A stretch of DNA of 64,000 bases from Isoetes taiwanensis (taxonomy: Eukaryota > Streptophyta > Lycopodiopsida > Isoetales > Isoetaceae), in the NCBI GenBank assembly GCA_021234155.1, contig JAJEKV010000039.1, forward strand, positions 5,748,745 through 5,812,744, given 5' to 3'. Shown here piece by piece: positions 34,748 through 48,590 of the stretch; position 1 is the first letter of the stretch, and each line of letters opens with the position of its first letter. Both the position numbers and the translations under genes were made by a program. The notes beneath the pieces are model-generated. The model was not told the DNA's origin and ran no database searches. It saw nothing but the letters and a program-made list of their open reading frames with translations.

Positions 34748-35460
34748 GTTTAAATTCTGAGAAACTGAACATTTGTGTCTACTGAGTTTGAGTTTGCTCA
34801 CCTTCCCAGGAGGGGTGCGCCGCCGCACTAGGTCTGCAGACTATTGCCCGACCTTAAGCAAGCAAGCAGAACTGTAAAATGTTGAAGTCCATAATGACAA
34901 ATAAGGTGTAATATCTGGGAAATCTACCAGTTTAAGTCCTGAGAAACTGAACATTTGTGTCTACTGAATTTGAGTTTGCTCACCTTCCCGAGGGGTGCGC
35001 CACAAGACTAGGGTCTGGCAGATTGCTGGTTCGCCTTAAGCAAGCAAGCAGAACTGTAAAATGTTGAAGTCTATAATGACAAATAAGGTGTAATATCTGG
35101 ACTTTCTGAGACCCAAATAATGACAAATAGATGCGACAAATTCCTGAGAATGCTACTGAAGATTTGTGTCTACTGAGTGTCTACTGAGTTTGCTTACCTT
35201 CCTAGAAGAGGTGCGCCGCCGCACTAGGTCTGTAGGTCGGTGTGTAAATGTATTCAAACATATCAGAAACATATCAAAAATCGCCAGTAGCATAGAATCA
35301 TCGAAAACATATCAGAAATCGTCATTCACAAATAACAAACATCTGGTTTTTCAAACTGAACTTACCTTGCTGGATCAAGTGCGCCGCCACACTGGGTCTG
35401 CAACTGGGCAGATGATTTTCCAACGCAGTTGATTTTCAGAAAGACCTGATAGCAAGAAAC
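34748..35460. repeat. Exon/intron modules in tandem (right block)
   Basis: Four copies of the 5' exon end of the ParB-methyltransferase gene (GGTGCGCCGCCGCAC core on the plus strand) lie at 34802, 34984, 35198 and 35366, separated by 165-215 bp. Each ends in a splice-donor-like sequence on the minus strand. The first three are followed by intron-like sequence with AACTGTAAAATGTTGAAGTC or CTGAGTTTG phrases. They could be alternative or dead 5' exons. Confidence 0.75.
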
Positions 35461-35490
35461 CAAGATTTCCGAATAGAACTGATAGCATAT

Positions 35491-36967
35491 GGGTAAAAGT
35501 ATGCTGGTGGGTATCAAAAGCATGCGTCCGGACGCATGCTTTTAGCACCCCTGCTTCCTGCTTTTTTTTGGGTGCTCGTGGGTGCTGGTGGGTTCGTTTT
35601 TTTACACTCTTTATTTGTTAAGAGGATTCTTCAGCCAAGAATCATTCCACATTGCTCGAATTTTCCATCAGATTAGCATCAATTTCATTAGATTGGAGTC
35701 TGATTAGTGCGCAGAAATGACCCAAACTCCAAATTGGCATGTGAATCTCCAATTAGTTGCTCAATCCATCATATCTTTTCATAACACTTATCCACCAAGG
35801 TAGGATTGTCATTTCGACCATATTCAGCCTAAAAGCCCCATCTAATTTTGCTTAAATTGGGCTGACTTAAGAGATTTCTCACTGTTTTACAAAAAACCTG
35901 TTGCAAGAATGGTTTTTCTTTAATTTTTTACTCAATATCCCAAATTAGGTTCTGAAATTTTGCACGTAGGATATGGGTGCATGGCTGATTATGAAAATCT
36001 GAAAAGCCCCATCTGATTTAGCTTAATTTGGGCTGAATTAAGAAATTTTATTCTGTTTTACCAAAATTGCTGCAGAAATGGGTTTTCTCTAATTGCTCAC
36101 TCAATATCCCAAATTAGGCCCTGAAATTTTGCATGTATGATCGAATTGCATGGCCGATTATGAAAAACAAAAAAAAAAAAGTGCTGGAAAGTGCTGGGTG
36201 CTGGGTGCTGCACAGGGTAGCCCTTAAGGACGAAAGTTCGCTAAAAGGCTATTTTTTAAGGGTATCGAGAAATTTTGACGCTATGGTTTAGTAGGGCCCG
36301 TTATAGATGAAAAAAATAAAATTAGCCAACTTTTCTACAAACAAATCTCACTCCACTTGAAAATTCGCCACATCCACTAAGCGTCATAACTATGGATTCG
36401 CCTTATCCTCTACCCTCCTTCTCGAAGATTTCTTAAGGAATCGCCTAATATTCTAGGCTTTCTTCATAACCTAATCTATTCTCCATATCTATCCAGGTAC
36501 ATATGATAATTTTAAGAGTTATTTTTATAGCTATTGTGTTTCAAATACTTATAAGGATGCATTAAAGAGCATTTTTTTACAGACCTCCCTTTTAATAGAT
36601 TTGTTTTATCTACAAGGATAAGCGACATTCTCATTTGCAAAGGTTAAGTTGTGGTATTGCATCGTGCAACTATAGTTATAACGTGTTTGTGTCCTTGATT
36701 AAATATGGATGCCAGTGAATAAAATTTCACCACAAAAATTGCACTTGGAAAATAAAGACACTTAAATCTTGGCAAAATAATATTGGCCATGATTCACCCA
36801 GATTTCTATAAAAAACATTCATGTCTAGAAAACATTCGCCAGCATAACTAATCTTGCAACTCTGTTATTCACCCGACCTTCTAAATTATGCTTATACAAA
36901 GCTGGCCTTAAGGGCAACCCTGGTGCTGCATCACGTTTATTTGATACCCACCAGCATACTTTTGCCC
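35491..36967. mobile_element. 1.48-kb non-autonomous TIR element
   Basis: 28-bp terminal inverted repeats (GGG(T/C)AAAAGTATGCTGG..., one mismatch) are flanked by the possible 4-bp duplication ATAT (35487-35490, 36968-36971). There is no coding frame of note. The interior repeats phrases such as CCCAAATTAGG and GCCCCATCT...TTTAGCTTAA(A/T)TTGGGCTGA twice at 35835-36110. It abuts the exon-module array. Confidence 0.75.
35516..35543. other. Perfect 28-bp palindrome
   Basis: Centred on GTCCGGAC within AAAAGCATGC...GCATGCTTTT. It lies just inside the left terminal repeat of the 1.48-kb element. Confidence 0.9.
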
Positions 36968-37359
36968 ATATACAAAATAACAGTACGTTTGTCTATTGGT
37001 TTGAAAAAGCAATGGTTCGAAAATTAAGTTTCACAAAAGCAATAGAGTTTCACAAAATTAAGTTTTTACAAAATTTAATCATTTCAAATCTCAAATATTT
37101 TTTAACGCCTACATTTTCACACGTCGCATGTCCCTAAAATATTTAAACGTTTTAAACGGGCAGAAAATATTGCATTTTGTAATTAGTATATGAAATTGTT
37201 GGCGTGCAATTTATTAATTATGAATATTCGTGACAGTAATTAATTATGTTGAGGACCTCAATTGATTGTTCAACGTCTTCAAATTAGCTATTCTTGTTTT
37301 AGTAGTCTAGTTTCCTGTGAGAGAGTTGTCTGTGTAGCACGAAGTTATTTGTTGTTGCA

Positions 37360-39330
37360 ATGGCTGCAAACGACTGTGAGATTCTTTCTTTCACTGCAAA
37401 GGACGTGATAATCATCACCTGGTAAAACATTGAGAATAGTATGCTCTTTTGTGAATGGAGAATGTCAACTGTCTAGGAAATGGTTGTGTGAGAGTTTTCA
37501 ATTTCGTAATGAAAATTTGTGTGTTGTGCAATCCAAGAGTGGTAGAGGAATGACAATTCTTCTTGACGAAGTTGTGAATCAAGAGGGGCAGAGTGTGTAT
37601 GTGGCCCTAGCCTGTAATGGGAACTTTGTCACAGTCAAAGGCACACCTATTATTCTTGAGTTCAGCACTCCTCATGCACCAATAATTGTTGATAGTCCGA
37701 TCCAGCATATTCGTGAGAGTACTTAAACATTGTTTCCATGTTTCAAACACTTGTTGATAGCTTTGGATCTAGCAAACTTAAGAAATTGTGTTCATCTGTT
37801 ACTGCACCAATATCCGTGAGATGTCTACCCTCTAATTATAATGGCAATGTGGTATTTGAGCTACCTCCAGATGATTTGAATTCTATGGCAGGCATGGAAA
37901 GAAAGTTTGATCCACATCTCTGGACGAAGCCCGAGAAGACAAGTCATTCATTCGATGGCATAGTTAAAGATTCCAAGTGATGTGGTCATTTAAGGTGCAT
38001 GAATCCAATGTGTGACTATTTTCTTTCCAGAAGTGTGCCAAATGATGTCCAGTGGAAGGGAATTATGAAGCAGCTACATGCACTTGGTCCTATATCTCGT
38101 TCACATGGAATTCTAGCTTGTGAGTACTGTGAGGAGCAGCCAACGTGTCTCGCACTATGCAGTTGCGTGATATATTATGTTATACCTGACGAAGCCATGC
38201 ACACAAGATTATCCATTCATGTTGGTTTACATGATCATCCTATCAGAATTCCTCCAACTCGTGAAGAAATACATTTGCTGCACCAAATGGTCAATAGTAG
38301 AGTTAATGCTTCCATAGGAAGCAAGAAGGGTGCAAAACAGATACAGATGGAGGTAGCTATGGAGCTCACTGTCAATAACTTGATAACAACTACTGATTGT
38401 GATGACATACAGTTGTGGGGGAGAGATAAAATAGACAATCTTTTGAAGCAACTTCAACCTCTTTGCAACAAAAGAAGGTATTCTTATACTCAAGTTTAAA
38501 TTCTTATACTCAAGGTATTCTTATACTCAAGTTTAAGTTGTAGGATACGCCAATGGATAAATAAGAGTCTTGAAAGTAAAGTCCGCCAAAAAGATGAAGA
38601 TGGAAAGATCATATACTTAAAACAACACTGCAAATACCAATTTTTCCACGGTTCCAAATTTCCATACCAACTTCATGATGAAGAAAACGGTCGGTGTTAT
38701 ATCTTCAAAATGTCCACAACAGGAGTAGGTTCTGGAGTGGAACTCGTCAATCGAATGCGTCGAGGAGGAGATTTAGAAAGCTCTTGGGTACATTTTGACC
38801 ACGTAAAACGCACTATTCGGTGGACTACTTTAGCATGTCATGTGTATGACCCAAGGTGATATTTTTTTCATCATGTCTTTCACTTGCCATTTCAAAGTAT
38901 TTATTTACTTACTGTAATTTCTGAAATGTACAGTATGTGTTGCCTTCTTACAATAGCAACATGTGACATGAAAACAGAGGATACGGAAGCTCAGATAAAG
39001 TTCTGGACAAAGCTAAACAAAGTTATGATACTAAAGAACTCACCACCTGCTCAGTTCAAAGGATTCATGGCAGACGAAGCTCAGGCTAATTGGAATGCAA
39101 TTCGGGTTGTATTCAATGTTGGCCAGCCCATGGAAGGAAAGGAACGTGGCTGTAAGTTCCATTGGGAACAATGTCTTCAATGACACACAAATAAGTACAT
39201 ATTCCAAGAGCATAGACAAGAGCATCTAAATTTGTGCAGGGCATGGAGATCAGCACCCACTGCAGAAGATGTTGAGATTGCTTTTCAAAATATTGTCAGT
39301 TGGTGGCCTGGAAAATCTAGCCCTTCAAAC
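37360..39330 (+). pseudogene. MULE-like DDE transposase pseudogene
   Basis: The plus strand starts MAANDCEILSFTAKDVI at 37360, then continues with shifts through VCSFVNGECQLSRKWLCESF, an intermediate part with QPTCLALCSCVIYYVIPDE and HTRLSIHVGLHDHPIRIP (38120-38260), and QHCKYQFFHGSKFPYQLHDE (38620-38680). The DDE part is LLTIATCDMKTEDTEAQIKF (38945-39005) and FKGFMADEAQANWNAIRVVF (39055-39115), followed by GCKFHWEQCLQ and a helical tail to about 39310. The MADEAQANWNAIR / C-x-FHW layout is that of MULE-type transposases. Several frame breaks, a stop at 39181 and an abrupt change at 39342 make it non-functional. No terminal repeats were identified. Confidence 0.6.
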
Positions 39331-39341
39331 ATAAGTTCATT

Positions 39342-40106
39342 AGGCTCGTCCCAAAGAAAGCTTGGGTTCAAAAGGAGAGCTGGGGCCAGAATTGGCATCC
39401 CTAGCATAAACATTAAGAAGACCCTATTGTATACCATTTCTTTATATCCATTGCTTGCCACCTTCCATCACTATTACAATGATGAGAATTAGCTGATTGG
39501 CTCTTTAATAAAATGCTGGTACCTCCTTTGTTCCCTTGAGTAGGAGATATGATAGAGTCATCACCGCAACCCATCCATCCATCTAGAGAAGCAGCTTTGA
39601 AAGCCGGCAATCTATGCTCCTGTACGAGAATAATATCGGCCTTCATCAATCTGATGGCAGTACTCTGGCTCTCTTTAAGGGATTATGCAATAAAGATATA
39701 GATGCTTCATTGCACGTCATTTTATTAACTTTACTAATAGTTGTTTGCAATAGGTTAGATGTGCTTTCTATTAACACTAAGCCTTTGAATCAAACAGTTT
39801 AAACTTAATGGCATGAAGTTGCAATGGTGCGGATGTGCTTTGCTTTAACACTAAGGCCTTCGAGTCCAACAATTTAGACTCAGTGACATGAAGCTACATA
39901 ACAATAAACATTTGCTTGATAACATTTGTTGTTGCTCGGTTCATTTATATCCAAATCCCACTTGCACATCCAAATTCTTATATCATCATACCACCCTTTA
40001 TCTCTACTTGCCTCCAATGCTGAGTGTGGCAAACAATCATCATCCATCTCAAATTACACTTTGCATATGCAACAACATATTAAGCAATGCTTCTACCAGA
40101 GCATTC
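39342..40106. repeat. 765-bp duplicated segment, copy 1 (Helitron-empty)
   Basis: It matches 41739-41803 joined to 43993-44692 with about three substitutions. It includes a minus-strand LINE endonuclease fragment (39413-39649; ADIILVQEHRLPAFKAASL, GGTSILLKS, GRWQAMDIKK). The site CTAGCA/TAAACATT at 39406/39407 is uninterrupted here. Confidence 0.92.
39413..39649 (-). pseudogene. LINE endonuclease fragment (also at 43999-44235)
   Basis: ADIILVQEHRLPA corresponds to the early APE-endonuclease block that contains the catalytic Glu (here in QEHR), followed by GGTSILLKS. Only ~78 residues remain. The duplicate at 43999 differs by one residue (S to R). Confidence 0.6.
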
Positions 40107-41738
40107 CCTGCACCAAAAATCTAGTTACAAAATGAAGTGGGATCGCAGGGTCGATTTGCAAGGCCTCTAGACCAATTTGCAGCATTATGCCTATGTTTTT
40201 TGAAGATGTTTGCCACTACAGGGCCGATTTGCAAAATTTTCGGATCCATTTGCTGATGCTTGTTGCAAAATCGGCTGTATTTGGGGTTCAAACGGGGAGT
40301 TTTCTTTTTTACTTTTGATAAATCATGAAGAGGGGTTTCTAACAAATTTAAAGCGTGATTCAAAAGCTGTCAAAGGAGACAGATTGGTAGATGAGGATTA
40401 GAGCTCCGGCTATGAGAAGGACTTAAGCTTTTGCCCCAAAATCCTTTTAATTATTTTCAACAAACAAAGCTTCTGCCCCAAATCCTTTTAATTACTTTTC
40501 TTCAAGAACAAAAGATCTGCAAGCGGTGTTGATTTCTCCTGGCATTCTATCAATAATTTTTGCCGTTGTAGTTTACCCTGCTCTACTTTTTCCCTTCTCT
40601 GATCAACACAAATTCAAAATTCTTCCAGACTGATTGTCTCCTTCGAATACTACTATAACATTACAGATATCAACATTAAACCTTATACACCCTTCTCCAA
40701 TTTTCTGAAATACTTCCTTTCCAGCTTCCTTTGAATACAGGTGAAGATTCCATGTGGCCTACAAAAGCTGTTGCTCTATAAAAACCATACATGGTGAAGA
40801 TTCCATGGTGCTCTATAAAAGCCATAGCCTTCTCGAAGCTGGAGGCCAGAAGTTCAGATGTCGATTTGCTAGATTTTGCAGCGCGAGATTGGTTTGATTT
40901 GTCCTTATTTTTCCTTTTTAACCCTGCCCAAGACTGGCCACGCCTGCCCGCCCACGTCTGCTAACGAAAAATTCTAACTAATGCATCCAGTATTGGAGAA
41001 GCTTAAATTGTCATCCCTGCATATAAGTATGCCACAGCATACAAATCGTTGATCATTCCTTCTTCTCAATAGCTTGAGAAGGTCGTCCTCAAGAAAGTTT
41101 GATGGAATCTTTCACAGCAAACAAGTCTTCCTTTCACAGTTACTACCGTCTATTCTCCTCAACACAGACCAATCAATAACTCTGGAGCATGCTAAGCCCA
41201 GCTAGGCCTGCAAGAAGGTAGCTCTGGACATGTTGAGCAAGGCTAGGTCTGCAGGATATTACTGCAAATTGAAAAAGCACAACAAAAGGCAGACGACTTT
41301 TGCAAAAGCAGGATGACGAGGTTTGATGTGATTCAGGCAGACAAATTAAAACAAATGAGAAGCAAGGTGAAGGAAAGAGAAGCCGAGATCTGAAGTAGCT
41401 AGGTCCAATGCAAACCTCGAGCATAGACCAGCAAACAACCATGCCTAGACCAGCAAACAACCATGCCAAATTTATTGTGGGATCAAACTCTGGAGGTCAC
41501 CATCGAGCTCCCTAAAAGAGCCAAGATCATCACCCGAGCTCAATCCAATAGATCAAGCATCTCTAGAAAAATTCGTAACTAGATTCTGGGAAGGATTGAA
41601 GTAGTAGCAAATCCCACACCAAGACCGACAAAACTCAGCACAACAACAAGATTCACCTCAGAGGAAATGCCTATGAGGAATGCAAGGAGACACAAGGCTT
41701 TTATGGGAGAAAATGCCAAAGAAAGCCTGCACTATAGC
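40107..41738. other. Interval between the duplicated segments; no gene recognised
   Basis: AT-rich with short repeats, for example CTTCTGCCCCAAATCCTTTTAATTA twice at 40430-40495, AGATTCCATG(T)GG...GCTCTATAAAA twice at 40745-40830, and GGTCGATTTGCA / GCCGATTTGCA near 40150-40230. It may be the body of an unrecognised non-coding element. Confidence 0.4.
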
Positions 41739-42317
41739 AGGCTTGTCCCAAAGAAAGCTTGGGTTCAAAAGGAGAGCTGGGGCCAGAATTGGCATCCCTA
41801 GCATCTTATATAATAAAGTTTTAGTGTAAGTAAATATGTAATGGACCACGCCCTAAATCGGACGGTCGAGGATTTGATTGACCAATAACTGTGGGCCAAA
41901 CTATGCACGCTCCAATTGCTCGCCAACAATCTGGTATTTTTTTTGGGTATTCTATACCCCTCTGGGCAGTCTGAATGTTTCTTTCTTTCTTATAAAAAAG
42001 GGCAAAAAGGGCAAAAAGAAAGAAAGGGCAAAAAGGGTTCCGTTTGGCTTCTTTTTGAACGTTCGAAGCACTGGGTAAGATCTAAGCCATCCATCTAACT
42101 CTTTTTTTTTAAGGTAAGATCTGAGCCATCCATTTTAGGGCGTGATCCATTACATATTTACTTACACTAAAACTTTACTTATATAATAAAGTTTTAGTGT
42201 AAGTAAATATGTAATGGACCACGCCCTAAATCGGACGGTCGAGGATTTGATTGACCAATGGTGGAGATGATGTGTGCGTGTCTTCAACTAAAATTTCATC
42301 TTGACTATGGCTTCAAT

Positions 42318-43945
42318 ATGAAAGGGAAAAGGAAAAAGGAAAAAGGAAAAGGAAAAGGAAAAGGAAAAGGAAAAGGAAAAGGAAAAGGGAAAAGGGAAAA
42401 GGGAAAAGGGAAAGGGGAAGGGGAAGGGAAAAGGAAAAACGATGAAAGAGAAAAGGGAAACGGAAAAGGGAAAGGGAAAAGGAAAAACGATGAAAGGGAA
42501 AAGGGAAAAGGGAAAAGGGAAAAGGGAAAAGGGAAAAGGAAAAGGGGAAGGGAAAAGGAAAAACGATGAAAGGGAAAAGGGAAAAGGGAAAAGGGAAAAG
42601 GGAAAAGGAAGAGGGGAAGGGAAAAGGAAAAACAATGAAAGGGAAAAGGAAAAGGGAAAAGGGAAAAGGGAAAAGGGAAAAGGAAGAGGGGAAGGGAAAA
42701 GGAAAAACGATGAAAGGGAAAAGGGAAAAGGGAAAAGGAAAAGGGGAAGGGAAAAGGAAAAACGATGAAAGGGAAAAGGGAAAAGGGAAAAGGAATAAAA
42801 GAAAGGTAAGAGGAAAAAGGAAAGAGAAGGAGAAAAGGAAAAAGGGAAAGATAAAAGGAAATAGAAAAAGGAATAGAATAGGCGAGGGGGAAAGGGAAAG
42901 GAAAAAGAGCACCGCGAGAAGGGTAAGAAGTAAAGGTGAGAAAAGGAGAAAACGTAAGGGAAAATAAGAAAAGGTTGCAAAGTCTATGGGAAAAAGAAAA
43001 GTAAAAAGGAAAAGAGAGGGGGAAAAGGGAAAAAGAGAACTTGGGAAAAGGGAACGAGAAAAAGAGAAAAAAGGAAAGGGCGTGAAAAAAAGGGAAAAGA
43101 GAAAGGGTGAAGAAAGAGAAAAAGGAAAGCAAAAAGAGCATCGAGAAAAAGGAAGAGGGAAAGGATGGAAAAATGAGGAAAAAGGTGGGGGGAAAGTAGA
43201 ATAGACAAAGGGTAGGGAGCAAGGAATAGGAAAAGAGGAAAAGAGGAAGGAGAAAGGGGCACGAGAAAAAAGGGAAGAGGGAAAGGGTGAGGAAATAGAA
43301 AAAAGAAAGGGAAAAAGAGTATAGGAAAGGGAAAAGAAAAAAGAAACAAGAAAGGAGAAAGTGGAAAGGGGAAAAAGGGGAAGAGGATGGGGAAAGAAGG
43401 AAAAAGGGTACATAAAAAAGGTTGAGAAAAGGGAATGGAAAGAGGCATATGAAAAGCGAAAGGGAACGGGAACGGGAAAGGGAAAATGTAAAGGAAGGGG
43501 AAAGATAAAGGAAAGGGAAAAAGGGAACATCGCTGGGAACTTGAAGTATGAAAAGGGAATGGAAAGTTGAAAGGAAAAGGGAAGCGGAAAAAAGAGAATG
43601 GAAAGCAAAAAGAGCATGAGGAAAAGGGGAGAGAGAAATGGGAAAAGAGATGGGGAAAAAGGCACGTGATCAAGAGGAAGAGGGTGGGGAAAGGAAGAAA
43701 AGGGCACATGAAAAGGTAAGCAAAAGAGAACGAAAAAAATGCATGAGAAACGGGAAAGAGAAAAGGAAAAGGAAGAGGAAGGGGAAAAGGAAAGGGAAAA
43801 AGAGTAGTGGAAAAATGGGAAGAGCGGGGAAAGATAAAAAGGAAGGGAAAAGGCAGAGAAAGAAAAAAAGGGGAATGGGAAAGGGAAGGCAAAGGGAGGG
43901 AGAAGGAGGTTAGAAAAAAAAAGGGAGAATAAAAAAAGAAAGAAA
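42318..43945 (+). repeat. 1.6-kb polypurine tract of Helitron B
   Basis: It starts as regular (GGAAAA)n and (GGGAAAA)n, then a ~75-bp unit with AAACGATGAAAGGGAAAA recurs about six times (42438-42785), then an irregular purine tract. Long frames of Phe/Pro/Ser/Leu or Lys/Gly/Glu are composition artefacts. Confidence 0.92.
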
Positions 43946-43964
43946 TTAAAGGTTTCTAATTTAT

Positions 43965-43992
43965 GCCCAGCAAGGCTGGGTACCATTACTAG
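43965..43992 (+). other. 3' hairpin and CTAG end of Helitron B
   Basis: Same stem as in Helitron A, loop AAG, then TACCATTACTAG and target T. The last ten bases (CCATTACTAG) are identical in both elements. Confidence 0.9.
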
Positions 43993-44739
43993 TAAACATT
44001 AAGAAGACCCTATTGTATACCATTTCTTTATATCCATTGCTTGCCACCTTCCATCACTATTACAATGATGAGAATTAGCTGATTGGCTCTTTAATAAAAT
44101 GCTGGTACCTCCTTTGTTCCCTTGAGTACGAGATATGATAGAGTCATCACCGCAACCCATCCATCCATCTAGAGAAGCAGCTTTGAAAGCCGGCAATCTA
44201 TGCTCTTGTACGAGAATAATATCGGCCTTCATCAATCTGATGGCAGTACTCTGGCTCTCTTTAAGGGATTATGCAATAAAGATATAGATGCTTCATTGCA
44301 CGTCATTTTATTAACTTTACTAATAGTTGTTTGCAATAGGTTAGATGTGCTTTCTATTAACACTAAGCCTTTGAATCAAACAGTTTAAACTTAATGGCAT
44401 GAAGTTGCAATGGTGCAGATGTGCTTTGCTTTAACACTAAGGCCTTCGAGTCCAACAATTTAGACTCAGTGACATGAAGCTACATAACAATAAACATTTG
44501 CTTGATAACATTTGTTGTTGCTCGGTTCATTTATATCCAAATCCCACTTGCACATCCAAATTCTTATATCATCATACCACCCTTTATCTCTACTTGCCTC
44601 CAATGCTGAGTGTGGCAAACAATCATCATCCATCTCAAATTACACTTTGCATATGCAACAACATATTAAGCAATGCTTCTACCAGAGCATTCTATATTCG
44701 ACCAATAATATTTTTTGTGTGTGTGTGTGGGCGCACGCG

Positions 44740-44742
<3 letters not shown>

Positions 44743-44794
<52 letters not shown>
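44743..44794. repeat. (GA)n microsatellite, left part
   Basis: About 26 GA units, preceded by CGCACGCGCTT, which recurs at 45021. It runs into (GATA)n, the tail of the SINE. Confidence 0.95.
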
Positions 44795-44798
<4 letters not shown>

Positions 44799-45020
44799 TA
44801 GATAGATAGTATGTTAACGTCACGCCACTAGGCAGCATCCAACTGGACATGTGACCACACACCACACTACATTGCTCGGTTGGGCCCTGCCCCCAACCAC
44901 CTTACATTGCGTCTGTTAGGATTTGACCCCCAACAGTACCGAGTGCGATTCTGGGCGGTCTCGAACTCGAGACCACATTGCTAAGGAACTAGTGTGTTAC
45001 CACTAGACCAAACACCCAGA
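44795..45020 (-). mobile_element. tRNA-derived SINE
   Basis: On the minus strand the head reads GGTCTAGTGGTAACAC (box A-like) and GAGTTCGAGACC (box B), spaced as in a tRNA. A ~150-bp body and a (TATC)n tail follow. It is flanked by the target duplication CGCACGCGCTTGAGAGAG... (44732 and 45021), which itself includes GA repeat. The parent LINE is not identified, but two LINEs lie in the same microsatellite. Confidence 0.75.
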
Positions 45021-45028
45021 CGCACGCG

Positions 45029-45031
<3 letters not shown>

Positions 45032-45065
<34 letters not shown>
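45032..45065. repeat. (GA)n microsatellite, middle part
   Basis: About 17 GA units between SINE and LINE A. It continues the left part through the SINE target duplication. Confidence 0.95.

Positions 45066-48590
<3,525 letters not shown>

Larger units (their letters stand above)
41804..43992 (+). mobile_element. Helitron B, 2.19 kb, non-autonomous
   Basis: It starts TCTTATATAATAAAG at 41804 and ends CCATTACTAG at 43992. A hairpin (GCCCAGC-AAG-GCTGGG) ends about 11 nt before the terminus. It is inserted between A and T of CTAGCA/TAAACATT; the empty site is at 39406. The 5' terminal ~80 bp occur again in direct orientation at 42178 and inverted at 42124-42176. The rest is a polypurine tract. 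No transposition genes and no recognisable captured gene are present. Confidence 0.93.
41739..44692. repeat. 765-bp duplicated segment, copy 2 (contains Helitron B)
   Basis: The copy is split at 41803/43993 by Helitron B. Outside the insertion it matches copy 1 except about three positions, so the duplication is recent and the Helitron entered afterwards. Confidence 0.9.

Noticed and set aside
42258-43986. Open frames of up to 557 codons
   Set aside because: Same composition artefact in the polypurine tract of Helitron B.
44940-45015. Functional tRNA gene
   Set aside because: Box A and B are present, but the arms do not pair as a tRNA and a ~150-bp body with (TATC)n tail follows, so it is a SINE.
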